From positions 5,172,579 to 5,236,578 of the forward strand of contig NC_135356.1 of the NCBI RefSeq assembly GCF_051622035.1: DNA of 64,000 bases. The letters run 5' to 3'. Below are positions 33,949-49,430 of the stretch, piece by piece. The translations under genes were made by a program, and so were the position numbers. How positions within the stretch are numbered: position 1 is the first letter of the stretch; each line of letters starts with the position of its first letter. Below the pieces are notes generated by a model. That model was not told the DNA's origin. It did not search any database and saw nothing but the letters and a program-made list of their open reading frames with translations. The stretch is from Arctopsyche grandis (lineage: Eukaryota > Arthropoda > Insecta > Trichoptera > Hydropsychidae).

Positions 33949-34820
33949 TATTGTATGAATGTATGTACATATGTTACGTACTGTGTAAGTGCGTTGGAAT
34001 GGTCCATATAACGTTACGTATTATACATACATTACATATCTAAACATTATAATACGAGATGAATATCTAATTTTTTATTCTATTTAAATATGTATATACA
34101 TATATAGCGTCATATATGAAATTAAAAAATATACTTCAACATACATATATGCAAACACTCTCGATTCGACATTGCTTGCGTTTTTTAGAATTGACTTTTG
34201 ATGTATTATTTCCACGGCGATTTATTATTCATTTTGACGATGGGAAAATAATTTTCATAACATGTCACATAATACATATATATTAATTAATTCGAAGACA
34301 GAATAAAAAATTTTGACACAAAGTTTTCTAAACTTTCTTGTTTAGTTTGTATTAATGTCAAAAAGAATGTTCTAATTAAAATAGTATTTATAATTACAAG
34401 AATATGGTTTAACCTTAATTGATTTTTATTGAAAAATATTTGCTTAAAGGAATGAACTAATAATTAGCTTCATCGAAAAATTGTGCTATTTTATGGGTGA
34501 GATAACATTAAAAAAAAAAGTAAAAAAGACAGTGAAACTTAAGCTATGAGATTCGACCTTGGAATACTAACAAAATAAATCCTTGACCAACATATTATTT
34601 GGGGAATATAAGAAGTATTAAAAATCAAAATTCAATAATTATGCACATACTAACATACACATACCGGTTATAAGAAAATTTTCGATACAAATTTGATCGT
34701 TAAATCGGGAAACTCACGAGACAAAATTTCTACTTATTTTTTTAATTATTATTATTATAACTATGAATATTAAATTTATAAAATATCAAAAAGTAATTAA
34801 AAGAACAAAATAAAATAATG

Positions 34821-34821
<1 letters not shown>
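33949..34821. other. No gene seen
   Basis: AT-rich with several ACATATATG-type words. Nothing recognised. Confidence 0.5.

Positions 34822-34888
<67 letters not shown>
34822..34888. repeat. (TA)n tract, left of the hAT element
   Basis: The TA run continues on the other side of the transposon (37675-37703), so the element sits inside one (TA)n microsatellite. Confidence 0.95.
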
Positions 34889-34891
<3 letters not shown>

Positions 34892-35507
34892 TGGCGTGCG
34901 GTCCATGGATGCGGTGGATGCGGCGCATCCCCTATAACTTTAAAAAGCCAAGAGTATTTTTAATAAATATTTGAATTTCGCTTCGATGTATTCTTAGTGA
35001 TGTACGTGATTATGATGTAGTATATGATATATATTTCACATATCACGTGTTTTTTGTTACATGATGCATTATATAGGATCTTTTGATAATTTTTATTAAG
35101 GATTCGCATAGGCCGCATTCGCATAGGCCGGCCACAGGCGAGTGACGCTGGCGAGTAGACGCTGAGTGAAGTGCGCGCGCGTCATGGATTCGGAGTCGCG
35201 ACCGATCCCATTTGCGCATGCGCACTATGAGGCTGTCTTATTCGCGCGGACGCGTTGACACTTGTTTAACCTCTACGGTGGATTCGGTTTCTCTGTTTGC
35301 TTATCTATTGAGTTTCACTTGGAAGCCGCTGTTGATCGATATTTCCGCACGCTACGCCCCAAGTTATTTATCAAAAAGCTAGCCGATTCATTTCTTTAGA
35401 CGAAGTTAATCATTTATACTGTAAGTTGGTTATTTTTTACTTTTGAATTAAGTTTTCATTTAAATTAGTTTCGTCTAACTTTATTTTTAGTTTACTGTTC
35501 CACTACT

Positions 35508-37607
35508 TTGAAAACTAAAAGAAGATTTGCTTCTCTCCCATTTAATGAAAAGGAGATTATTGTTAAGAGCCCCAAACCCACACCAATATTAAATATTCAG
35601 TCTAAAACAAAAACATTTAAAAGGTATTTTAACACAGAAACATACGAAAAAATTTCATGGATTTGTGGATGTGCTCACTTAACGAAATTATTCTGTTGGC
35701 CATGTATTTTATTTTCTCAAGAAGTGAATGTCTGGAGTAAATTTGGATTTTCTGACCTAAACAATTTAAGTAAATCGCGCAAGAGACATGAATGTTCTCA
35801 AGCTCACATATGTTCTGCTGCTCAATTTAAAAAATTTGGAAAGGGACCTCGTATAGAAAATTTTTTAAGTGCTCAATTTAAAGCAAATATTGAAATGCAC
35901 AACAAAGAAGTTACTGCAAATAGATACATTTTGTCGAAATTAATAAGCGCGATCTGTTTTTTAGCAAAACAAGAACAACCTTTACGAGGACATTTTGAGC
36001 ACCAGGAATCGGAAAATAGAGGGAATTATATTGAATTGCTGTATCTGTTGAGTGAATCAGACATAAAATTGAAAACTCATTTAGATAACTCTACGGTGTT
36101 TACTGGACTATCGAACCATATACAAAATGACTTGGTATCCGCAATATCAAAAGTCTTGCTAGATGAGATTAAAACTGAAATACGTGCATCAAAATTTGTT
36201 TCCATAATTGTGGACGAATCTACAGATATCAGTCGCAAAGCTCAGCTATCTACTATTTTTAGATATGTAGATGAAAATAATGAAATTCAGGAGAGATTTG
36301 TTGGATTTGTCGATGTTAGTCCCAATAGAACAGCTAATGCTCTTTTTCAGCACATACGTGAGACCTTGGAAGAATTTGGTTGTTTGGACAAATTAATTGC
36401 ACAAACGTACGATGGAGCGGCTGTAATGTCCGGGGAGCATAATGGAGTGCAACGAAAAATTCGAGATATTTGTCCTAATTCTTTATTTGTCCATTGTTAC
36501 GCTCACAGATTGAATTTAGTTTTGTCGCAATCTGTTAAACATATATCCGGATGCAAACGTTTTTTCAGCCGTATGTTGTCATTTTCAACTTTTTTTTGTA
36601 AGTCTTCAAGAAGAATTTCCCTTCTCGATTGTCAAATAAAAAAACGATTTCCCACTGCTGCCCCTACACGATGGAACTACAATAGCAAAATTTTAAATAT
36701 GATATTAGAATATCAAACAGAATTAATGGAAATATTTAATCAAATAATTAATGACGAAGACGAATGGGATACTGATGCTGTCATAAATGCTGAAGTCCTT
36801 CATCGTTATTTAAAAGAGTTTGAATTCAATTTCAATTTGCATTTATTTTCTGCAATATTTAATTCGGCAGATTTTTTATTTGAAATTTTACAAAAAAAAA
36901 CCTTTGACATATCGTATTGCGTAAGTGAAATTAAAAAATTTGTAAAATATTTAGATAACAAAAAAGACGATTTTGATTCATTGTGGAACAAAGTAATAAC
37001 TAAAAATTTTAATAGAAAAAGAAAATATGCTGAATGTGAAGAAGATGTGAAAACAACGTATAAACTTCACAATTCTGAAATTTTAGAAACTCTTTCAGTA
37101 AATACAACCAATCGATTTCGAGATATCGAAAATTTAAAATTTCTCGAATTTTTTAACGTCAAAAAATTTAAAGAATATGAAAATAATTTTCCAGATTTCC
37201 TATTTAAATCACTCCACCTAACTTATGGAAAATACTTTGATTTTATGAAATTAAAAAGCGAATTAATTTACATGTACTCAACGCAAGATTTTCATTTGAA
37301 ATCTATAAATGACGTAAAGGAATTAATTGTGAAAGATGATCTAATACACGTTTTGGAACAAGTATTTAGTTTAATACAATTAATTTGTACGATACCTTCC
37401 ACGAGCGCATCGGCTGAACGATCATTTTCGACTATGAAAAGAATTAAAACGTTCACCAGAAGTAGTCAAAGTGAAGAAAGACTCTCTGGTCTTGCAATCG
37501 AAAAGAAAATAATGTCAAATTTAAAAAACAATAAAAAATTCTATGATGCGGTTATCGATGAATTTTGTAAAAAGGAACGAAGAATAAAATTAAATTTTAA
37601 AAAATAA
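35508..37607 (+). CDS. hAT transposase (ZMYM1-like)
   Basis: The enzyme would cut and paste the surrounding element in the nucleus. The frame is open for about 700 codons to TAA. A TTF-type zinc finger lies at about residues 50-105 (WICGCAH, CWPCILF, RHECSQAH), followed by a DUF4371-like region. The RNase H-like core shows the first catalytic Asp in VDESTD (about 234), then YDGAAVMSG (about 301), HCYAHRLNL (about 328) and PTRWNYN. The C-terminal hAT dimerisation motif is STSASAERSFSTMKRI (about 631). The open frame starts with a TTG and has no ATG until about residue 130. An acceptor-like TTATTTTTAG at 35490 and a donor-like ACTGTAAGTT at 35418-35427 suggest that the start codon lies in an upstream exon. 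I see no stop or frameshift, so it may be active. Confidence 0.88.
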   Translation: MKTKRRFASLPFNEKEIIVKSPKPTPILNIQSKTKTFKRYFNTETYEKISWICGCAHLTKLFCWPCILFSQEVNVWSKFGFSDLNNLSKSRKRHECSQAHICSAAQFKKFGKGPRIENFLSAQFKANIEMHNKEVTANRYILSKLISAICFLAKQEQPLRGHFEHQESENRGNYIELLYLLSESDIKLKTHLDNSTVFTGLSNHIQNDLVSAISKVLLDEIKTEIRASKFVSIIVDESTDISRKAQLSTIFRYVDENNEIQERFVGFVDVSPNRTANALFQHIRETLEEFGCLDKLIAQTYDGAAVMSGEHNGVQRKIRDICPNSLFVHCYAHRLNLVLSQSVKHISGCKRFFSRMLSFSTFFCKSSRRISLLDCQIKKRFPTAAPTRWNYNSKILNMILEYQTELMEIFNQIINDEDEWDTDAVINAEVLHRYLKEFEFNFNLHLFSAIFNSADFLFEILQKKTFDISYCVSEIKKFVKYLDNKKDDFDSLWNKVITKNFNRKRKYAECEEDVKTTYKLHNSEILETLSVNTTNRFRDIENLKFLEFFNVKKFKEYENNFPDFLFKSLHLTYGKYFDFMKLKSELIYMYSTQDFHLKSINDVKELIVKDDLIHVLEQVFSLIQLICTIPSTSASAERSFSTMKRIKTFTRSSQSEERLSGLAIEKKIMSNLKNNKKFYDAVIDEFCKKERRIKLNFKK

Positions 37608-37622
37608 ATTGGTCGGTTTTTT

Positions 37623-37657
37623 TTTTCAAACAAGGGACAGCATCCCTTGTTTGAAAA
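37623..37657. repeat. Perfect 15-bp subterminal hairpin in the hAT right end
   Basis: TTTTCAAACAAGGGA and its exact reverse complement flank a 5-nt loop (CAGCA), 17 bp inside the right terminus. It may be a transposase-binding or transcript-folding element. Confidence 0.75.
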
Positions 37658-37671
37658 GTCACCGCCCGCCA

Positions 37672-37674
<3 letters not shown>

Positions 37675-37703
<29 letters not shown>
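37675..37703. repeat. (TA)n tract, right of the hAT element
   Basis: Continuation of the microsatellite interrupted by the transposon. Confidence 0.9.
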
Positions 37704-37709
<6 letters not shown>

Positions 37710-38299
37710 TATATATTATAAGTATTTAATTTATATGATATGAAGAAATAATTAAAATGTATTGAATAAATGTGACAGACATTTGTATAATAGCCGATAC
37801 ATTTAATTCAAGGCATATGTAGATAAATGTTTGAGAGATATTGCATTACTTTCCTATATTGTAGATATAAAGCCTAGTTAACCGTTTGAAATGCATTCAC
37901 TTTTCGTTGCTTCACTTTAAGTTCACTTTAAGCTGCTTATACCATCAAATGTTTTAATATCTACATAACAGTTTAAGAAAAGTTTCCTCTGAAGCTTTCA
38001 GTTTTATTGAAAAAACAAGGTACGCTATTACTTTGAACGTACATTTGTATGTACATATATATGAATTTGAATATAAGATCGTAGTCTCATGTTTATCATC
38101 TGATGTTTGAAATTCCGATTATACACATGTTCCAAACTCGTTCCTTAATTTTTCATTTTAAACATATAATTTGACATTAGGTTTAAAAATCGTTTACGTA
38201 TATCTCAACAAAAATTTATAAAACTTTTGTTAGAGCTAAAATAGTATAAGCTTATAATACATACAAACATATATGGAATCCTCATCTTAAAAAATATGT
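37704..38299. other. No gene seen
   Basis: AT-rich; nothing recognised. Confidence 0.5.
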
Positions 38300-38890
38300 T
38301 ATATGTATCGAAGGGTACAAAAGAGAATTACAAAGATACCTTCTGAACTTAAATCACTTTCTTATAACGAGATTTTGAAAATAATTAAATGACTCAATCG
38401 AAGTAATTAAAATAAGAAATTATCATTATGATTGTCACTATAAACTCATTCAATGAAAGCACGCATCTTAAAGGTCACACACTCCGAGCACCCCAAAAAG
38501 AAAAATCGAATAAATCAATCAGAGATTCATTCTTTTCAAACAGAGTGGTTAAATTTTGGAATAGTGTTCTTAACAATGTAATAAATTCTGAAAACCTTAA
38601 TATTTTTAAAAACAAGCTAGAAGTCTTTCTAAGACTTTTGTCGATTTTTGTAATTCTTCTTTTCCAATATCTTTTCTATATTTTTGTTTTCTTTTAGTTA
38701 TTATGTTACCGTCTGAGATATGTTTATCTTTTGGTATTTTCTCTTATTTCGTATTTTTTTCATGCTTACTTTTTTTTATTTTATCTTATTATTGTTATAA
38801 ATATTTTTGTTTTATTATTTATATTAAGTCAAACCTCCTGGGTCTATCGGCTTTGCCGCCTTCCCCATGTATTTTTAAATAAATAATTTT
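38300..38890 (+). mobile_element. LINE 3' end (CR1/L2-like), decayed
   Basis: Translations in two frames give VQKRITKIPSELKSLSYNE, then KGHTLRAPQKEK and RDSFFSNRVVKFWNSV. These are the usual final motifs of CR1/L2-type reverse transcriptases. A frame change and stop near 38390 show decay. A T-rich 3'UTR ends in AAATAAATAA at about 38885. It lies about 100 bp upstream of the receptor gene start. Confidence 0.7.
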
Positions 38891-38992
38891 TTAAATTAGT
38901 TTTCACATATACAAATAAAATTATAATTGAACTAATTGAAAGGGTCGGTGAAAAATAAGTAATTGTTATATGAAAAAAGAAGAATAAAAAAT

Positions 38993-43390
<4,398 letters not shown>

Positions 43391-43667
43391 TTAGTTACAT
43401 CATAAAATCATTGAAGATGTCACAACTTGTTTGAAATATGTACAATCTATAATATACCAGTGGCTTGGTGTACGCATTATTTTTCCAGATAGAAAGTTTA
43501 ACCGATTAAGTACTGTCAATTGACAGACGGCGTATTTATTTTATTTTATTTAATATTATTATTTATATACTGAATACGATACTGTATATACATATGTATT
43601 AAAAAAAGTAATCATTGTGAAATTTTAGTCTCATTTATTTTCTTTTTTCCTTATATGTTAGAATAGA

Positions 43668-43713
43668 AATAGAAACACGATAAAATATATGCATATTTTA
43701 TCGTGTTTCTATT
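43668..43713. repeat. Perfect 21-bp palindrome 3' of the receptor gene
   Basis: The arms at 43668-43688 and 43693-43713 (core GAAACACGATAAAATAT) are exact inverted repeats around ATGC. It lies about 280 bp after the stop codon and may fall in the 3'UTR or just beyond. It could be a transcript hairpin or a small palindromic insertion. Confidence 0.75.
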
Positions 43714-43772
43714 ATAATTTATACATACAAACATATATAAAAAATTCGATATTGAACTAATGACTATGATAG

Positions 43773-44657
43773 CGATACAAATTGAGCGCAAATGTATGGA
43801 AACTTGCACAAAACAAAAGTTCTACTTCCAGTTGTCAGATTTTGTTCAAATTTTTTTTTATTACTAAAATTCACTATCAGTATTATACACAATAAATATC
43901 AAGAAGATTAAAATAACTTAAAAGTTAAAAACAGAATAATGAAATATTGTTTAAAAAAAAAATACTACTTCCGGTTTTTGAATTCTGACCAAAACTTTAC
44001 CAGCTCTAAGTTAATACATAAAGAATAAAAATATGAATTTTCAACTTAATACGTTTAGGGGTGTGGACAGAGTAGTGGGCACAACATTTTTGACTTCTTT
44101 ACGAGGAAAAAAATCCCACTTCCGGTTCTTTAAATCGAGTGATTTTTTTTTATTTTTACTTAAAATCACTATCTTTATTATACACAATTAATATCAAGAA
44201 GCTTAAAATAATTTAAAAGGTCAAAATAAAATAATGAAAAAACAATGAAATATTGTTTAAAAAAAAAATACTACTTCCGGTTTACAAATTCTGTCCAAAA
44301 CCCTATAAAGAAGTGGGATTTTTTCCTCTTAGAAAAGTCAAAAATTTTGTGCCCACTACTCTGTCCACACCCCTGAAGGTATCAAGCTGAAAATTTATAT
44401 TTGTATTATTTATGTACTAAATAAGAGCTGATAAGGTTTCGGTCAGAATTAGTAAACCGGAAGTAGTATTGTTTTTTGAAACGATATTTCATTATTTTAT
44501 TTTGACCTTTTAAATTATTTTTATTTTCTTGATGTTTAATGTGTATAGTACTGATAGTGATTTTAAGTCATTAAAAAAAAATGAATAAAATCTGACAACC
44601 GGAAGTAGAACTTTTGTCTTGTGCAAGTTTCCATACATTTGCGCTCAATTTGTATCG
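43773..44657. repeat. 885-bp multi-armed palindrome (foldback)
   Basis: The outer ends CGATACAAATTGAGCGCAAA and its reverse complement match closely, and inverted homology continues towards the centre. Within it a unit of about 130 bp (CACTAT...TATTATACACAA...ACTACTTCCGGTTT) occurs twice directly (43880-44005, 44165-44297) and once inverted (about 44450-44575). No ORF and no clear target duplication were found. Confidence 0.8.
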
Positions 44658-45446
44658 AAAATGCTGTCTTAGATATTAGTATTTCATAATGCTGCCAGTA
44701 TTTTTTATTACTGTTCTATTGTATTATGGTTTAATGGTCCTTGTGGCCGTATATATGTAAATAAATAAATATTTGATTTGACTAAGCATGTTTCCGAGCA
44801 GGTTGCATTCCAAAGCGGTAACTCTGTTCGTTAGTTTATATTAGAAAGTAATTTTAATCTATAGAGATCTTTCGTAAGCATCAATCGTTGTCTATTAATT
44901 AACTCAACTTTTTATATATTTTTTTATTTATTTACAATATAAAATTCGCATATGAAAATACATTGCCAACGCCTTTCGCCACAGGGTGACCCCGAAAAAA
45001 ATATTTCATTTCGTTCCGACGTCGAGTTAACACTTTGGGGTCGGCTTGCGTTATCTCACGTCACCGACAGCCACTAAAAAGAAGATTAACAGCCGTTTTG
45101 ACACTGCGGTGACTTATTGTAAAAATACCGGAGCGTTTGTGTGCGAACAAATGAGCCCAGTCCGGGGTTTTATTTCCGGTTTTACTGTCGAAAGACGCAG
45201 GACAACAATGACTTTGCTTTTCAATTGAACCGACCGGTCCCGCCTCCCCTTCAAATTGCACCCGAGGAATTTCCCTTGTGGGATAAATCTTCGTGTATAC
45301 GAATATAATTCGGAATAAATCTAATACTAATAATAATATAGTAGATTGTGCATATTGTTCTATCTGAGAAACCTTTAAAATGACTTTTATTATTTATCAT
45401 ATTTGTAAACACATATCAATATCATCGTTTATTTTTTTTGATTTTT
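44658..45446. other. No gene seen; GC-richer patch 44965-45290
   Basis: A LINE-like tail (GGTCCTTGTGGCCG, then AAATAAATAAATA) ends at about 44775. The GC-richer patch has short open frames on both strands but no recognised domain; it could be a conserved element or a lone exon. Confidence 0.45.
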
Positions 45447-45742
45447 ACATACCCCTTTTATACTTCTCTTACGATTACAAATCAGGAAAAAATTTGCCTC
45501 TTATCCGATCATTTTATAATTTGCCATATTGCTTATTTTGGTCATCAATATAAGTAGATGTAAACTCCGCCATACGATGATAAAAAATTTCGTTTTAGAC
45601 GCGTTTGAAATTTGAATTTCCGAAAAGTGGCTGACGTTTATCCAGTTTTTAGTTTTATATATAGATGGCGGTAGTAAAATAAAATTATTGGTATTTTTAT
45701 TCAAAATAATAATTTTATATACAAATTATAGAAGAGGTATGT
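45447..45742. mobile_element. MITE family D, complete copy
   Basis: It starts ACATACCCCTTTTATAC, ends AGAAGAGGTATGT and has the full family interior. Its 296 bp match 1791-2089. T runs lie on both sides. Confidence 0.75.
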
Positions 45743-45749
45743 TTTTTTT

Positions 45750-46055
45750 TAAATCCTTTTTATTATTGCTAAATTATGTTCACAATAAATCCTACATCAA
45801 TTTTAATAGCTACTGATCTATTGATCATTTTCTATTTTACAATTTTATTTTATTACTTTATTACATAGTAACAATAGATGAAGTTTTGTGATCATGCGAA
45901 AATTTAAACTCGAGATTTTGACTGATTCGAACTCAGAATCGATTACTGATCACGTTTTCATGATCTAGTTTTTGTTGGTTATTATAATATATAATTATTC
46001 TAATGTAAATGTACAGCATAATAGAAAAAAAAACTCAAAAATATATTTACAATTC
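45750..46055 (-). mobile_element. Jockey LINE 3' end interrupted by a family G piece
   Basis: The minus-strand Jockey 3'UTR occurs at 45750-45865 and resumes at 45980-46055. Between them lies the reversed end of family G (GAAGTTTTGTGATCATGCG, TCATGATCTAG). Confidence 0.65.
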
Positions 46056-46261
46056 TTATAAATGCTCATAATGTACATATAATAATAAAAAGCATTTAAA
46101 AATCAAAATCAAATGCATATAAAATATATATAAATAGCGATAAATATATTTTATTGTTTTTATAAAAAAAATTAGACATTATATTATAATGTTTCGATAT
46201 GTAATGTATGAATAATACGTAACGTTATATAAATTTAGCATATGTTATATTATATTAAATT

Positions 46262-46480
46262 TGTTATTTTATTTTGATTTTTAAATGCTTTTTATTATTA
46301 CTAAATTATGTTCACAATACATCTTATATATATTTTAATGGCTACTGATCTATTGATCATTTTCTATTTTACAATTTTAATTTAATTTTGTTAGTAATCA
46401 TTGTATTATATTATTCTAATGTTAATGTACAGCATAATAGGAAAAAGAGCTGAAATACCTATTTACAATAAATTGTTATA
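46262..46480 (-). mobile_element. Jockey-clade LINE 3' end
   Basis: GATTTTTAAATGCTTTTTAT through AGCATAATAGGAAAAAGAGC is the reverse of the family 3'UTR. Its 5' end is truncated at about 46480. Confidence 0.75.
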
Positions 46481-46599
46481 ATAATATGAATATATATGTA
46501 CATACAATTGAATGATATATTTCTATTGTTTTTACACATCATAACAATATTCTGATGAAATTATTATTCAATTATTCTAGTTACATGACACACTTCATT

Positions 46600-47260
46600 G
46601 CCATTTAAATTTTTTCACTTGTCTACATGTAATATTTACCCATGTGTTCGCTTTTCAGTCTCTCCTCGCTTTGTCGAGCATAGATTGTTTCATAATTTAT
46701 TTCCCTACATCAATTCAGGTCTAACATCAAGAGAATCTTGACCGATTGATTCATTTTTTCTTCTATTCTATTTTTCCAATATTTCCATTATTTTTATACT
46801 TTAGTTTAGTTATGTAATGTGCTATTTAATCATATTATAGCTTTCATTCCTTTCCATTTCATTTGTTTATTTTGTATTTACCTTTTTCATTTGTTTTTTA
46901 TATTTGTAAATTTCAATTTCTTCTTATATTCTATCTTATAACCTTTTCCAATTATTTTAATACTATAGTTTAATTATGCAATGTACTACATATTTTGTCA
47001 TGCCTTTATTCTTTACTTTTTAATTTGTTTTCCTTATATTTATCTTTTTCATTTTTGTAAAAATCTATTATTGGACTCGGGTGTTACATATATTATTTAT
47101 TTACTTTTTGTGTTTTTTATACCTATCTCTGTACATCCTGTCTGTTGATTTTTCAATTAATAAAATAAATAAAATAAATAAAATAAATAAAATAAATAAA
47201 ATAAATAAAATAAATAAAATAAATAAAATAAATAAAATAAATAAAATAAATAAATAATTT
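46600..47260 (+). mobile_element. LINE 3'UTR with long AAATA tail
   Basis: It shares TGGACTCGGGTGTTACATAT and CTGTACATCCTGTCTGTTG with the reverse copy at 31440-31790. The end is an (AAATA)n array of about 100 bp (47157-47256). No coding part was recognised upstream. Confidence 0.65.
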
Positions 47261-48374
47261 GAATAGATTGGATGTTTTAAAACATTCTGGCATTTAATAT
47301 CAGACTTTCACTTATTGTTAAAATAGATTGATTAAAAAACATTCCTCTGCTGAAAAAGTGTCTTATTTCAAAAAAGTTTTTTTTAACAGCTTCAAGTCGC
47401 CCGAATGCACTGAATCTTATTTTTTTCCTTTATTGCTTCTGGAGATGTAAAAGATTTGGTTTAAATAAATGGTAAACTTACTTTTTGACTCATTGCGATC
47501 ACACACACGACAATCGTAGCCAGGAAAATGGAATATGGAATATCTAGCACTCGAGTTTTCTCGATAGTTTGATGGATGGAATTTTCGGATGCCAGATATT
47601 CCATTATCGAGATCTTAATGACGCTTTGTGTGCAATAATCACCTAAATAAATATAGTTGTTTTCTGGATGGTTTTCTGCCCGCTTATTATCTATTTATAC
47701 ATACACATGCATACAAGTATAATAAATTTTCTTTAGAAAATAAAATAAAAATGGAAAATGAAAACTTAATTTATGTGTATAAGAAACAGAACTTAAATAA
47801 AATTATTTTGAATGTAAATTTTCAATGTTATTTTCGGTCTACTTAGTTTTAGACAATGTCGTATATTTATTTGTACGTATAACAACGCAAAGAGCAATAC
47901 GCTTGCAGCGTAAATAACTAAAAATGCAATAAAAAACACTAACGCAAAAAAATAACGATTCCAATAAAAGTGGTTCGCGAAGAGACGTCTTCAGCTGTAA
48001 AAGAAGCGTTCCAAAAAAGGGGAAAAAAAGGAAAAAACAAAACAGCTAGAGGCAATAACGTCGCTCGCTACTCGGGATCGCAGTTGTTCTCAAACGGTGT
48101 TCCGAATTAATTAATCACTAGTGGGAGAGCATGGTGAATAAGTAATAAAAGAAGAAAAACATAATTTCTACGCCTTCACTTCAAATGTAACGTGTATTTA
48201 TGTAAAAGTTAACGTTCTTAAAGTTAACGTTAACAAAATGTTAATTAAAGTTAATAAAATGTAATATTTTTCGATTATACACAAACGGTCATTGACCTCA
48301 TAACGTTGAATATTATTATTGCACATAACAAATTACGTGCATACACATATGATGTGTATTTACAACACGTATTC
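47261..48374. other. No gene seen
   Basis: AT-rich; it contains repeat pair member 2 (47487-47655). Nothing else recognised. Confidence 0.45.
47487..47655. repeat. Dispersed repeat, pair member 2
   Basis: Homologue of 1265-1480 in the same orientation, shortened by small deletions. Confidence 0.55.
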
Positions 48375-48465
48375 TGGGCGAGGATATGGCTTGCGGTGCG
48401 GGCTCGTGAGAACATGGCGTTTGGATCGGAGGGTCCAAGGTTCGATTCCCGGCGCCCGCGGTGTA
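48375..48465 (+). other. tRNA-like sequence, probable SINE head or pseudogene
   Basis: GGGCGAGGATATGGCTTGCG and GGTTCGATTCCCGGCGCCCG give a pairing end stem (GGGCG/CGCCC) and a good B box. The T-arm stem and anticodon arm do not pair well, so I do not call a functional tRNA. Confidence 0.4.
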
Positions 48466-48587
48466 TGAAATAAATTTTTTTCTCGAATATCGTCAAAATA
48501 TAAATAATGTAAATTTAAATTTAAATTTAATTAAAAAAAAATATATAAAAAAATGGTTCAAAACCTCGCTAAATGAAATTATTAAAA

Positions 48588-48925
48588 TTACGTATTTTTA
48601 TATGGCGAGAAGGAATATTTCAATTAATGTTTAAAAAAAAGGCGAAATGAAGAATTGGATTTGGCGTGATGCACGTGACCATTAGCTCAATTTAGACCTA
48701 TATTCAGGCTATTTGGGGTGATCGGTTCGAGTCGCGACAAAGTCGTCTCAAAGTCGTCTCAAAGTCGTCTCAAAGTCGTCTCAAAGTCGGCTCAAAGTCG
48801 TCTCAAAGTCGACAAAGTCGTCTCAAAGTTGTCGAAAAATGAATTTATCGATTTTTATCGATTCATTCATTATGTTCGGCGAGAGTTAGGACACACACAC
48901 ACACACACAGATTACCGTCTTTATA
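48588..48925. repeat. Dispersed repeat with (CA)n, copy 2, and 11-bp array
   Basis: Homologue of 3916-4235. Its CA tract is only about 18 bp (48890-48908). At 48732-48838 an 11-bp unit, AAAGTCGTCTC, is repeated about eight times with small changes, where copy 1 has one unit. Confidence 0.75.
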
Positions 48926-48932
48926 TATATGA

Positions 48933-49430
48933 TGTATCGTCTGCCATTACGTTGGAGATAAAATATCGTATATATACCTTTTCGCCTTGATATGGCCATT
49001 TCAGATTTTAATTGTTTAAACGCCTATAATTCACTCTATATTTTATAAAATTTTCTCTATAGGTTCTCGTTATCTCTAATATTTAAATATTTATAGTTTT
49101 AACTCTCATATGTTTATATAAATTTCAAATTTGGCTTCTAGCTTCATGTAATGTAATACACGATATATATTGATTTATGGCCAAATATGTCAGATCTGAC
49201 ATTTCACGGCTAAAAGTATATCTCTTCACGGGGTTTTATCTGCGAGATAAGTATTCAATAAGATGTTAATATGATCTAATCTAATTGTTAATATGATTTA
49301 CAATAAGCTTACATACATTTAGTTTCTTACAATAAGCTAACATACATTTAGTTTCTTACAATAAGCTAACATACATACATCACATATTATTTTTAGTTAT
49401 CAGCTGATTTAATTTATTTCAAATACTTTT
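48933..49430. mobile_element. MITE family D variant II, left end missing
   Basis: GTATCGTCTGCCATTACGTT through TTTAGTTATCAGCTGATTTA matches 50672-51300. A roughly 29-bp subrepeat (AATAAGCTAACATACATTTA...) is present three times here. Confidence 0.65.

Larger units (their letters stand above)
34889..37674 (+). mobile_element. hAT-superfamily DNA transposon, apparently complete
   Basis: The termini CAGTGGCGTGCGGT (left) and CAGTGGCGGGCGGT (right, reverse complement) match at 13 of 14 bases. Both sides carry ATATATAT. That agrees with the 8-bp duplication of hAT elements but is uninformative inside a TA tract. The element is 2786 bp with a nearly full-length transposase. Subterminal hairpins lie at both ends: GGATGCG/CGCATCC near 34919 and a 15-bp hairpin at 37623-37657. 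Confidence 0.88.

Noticed and set aside
48375-48465. Possible functional tRNA gene
   Set aside because: The end stem and B box are present, but the T-arm and anticodon arm do not pair.
48732-48838. Possible CRISPR-like array
   Set aside because: Units are 11 bp and directly abutting with no spacers, in eukaryotic repeat DNA.
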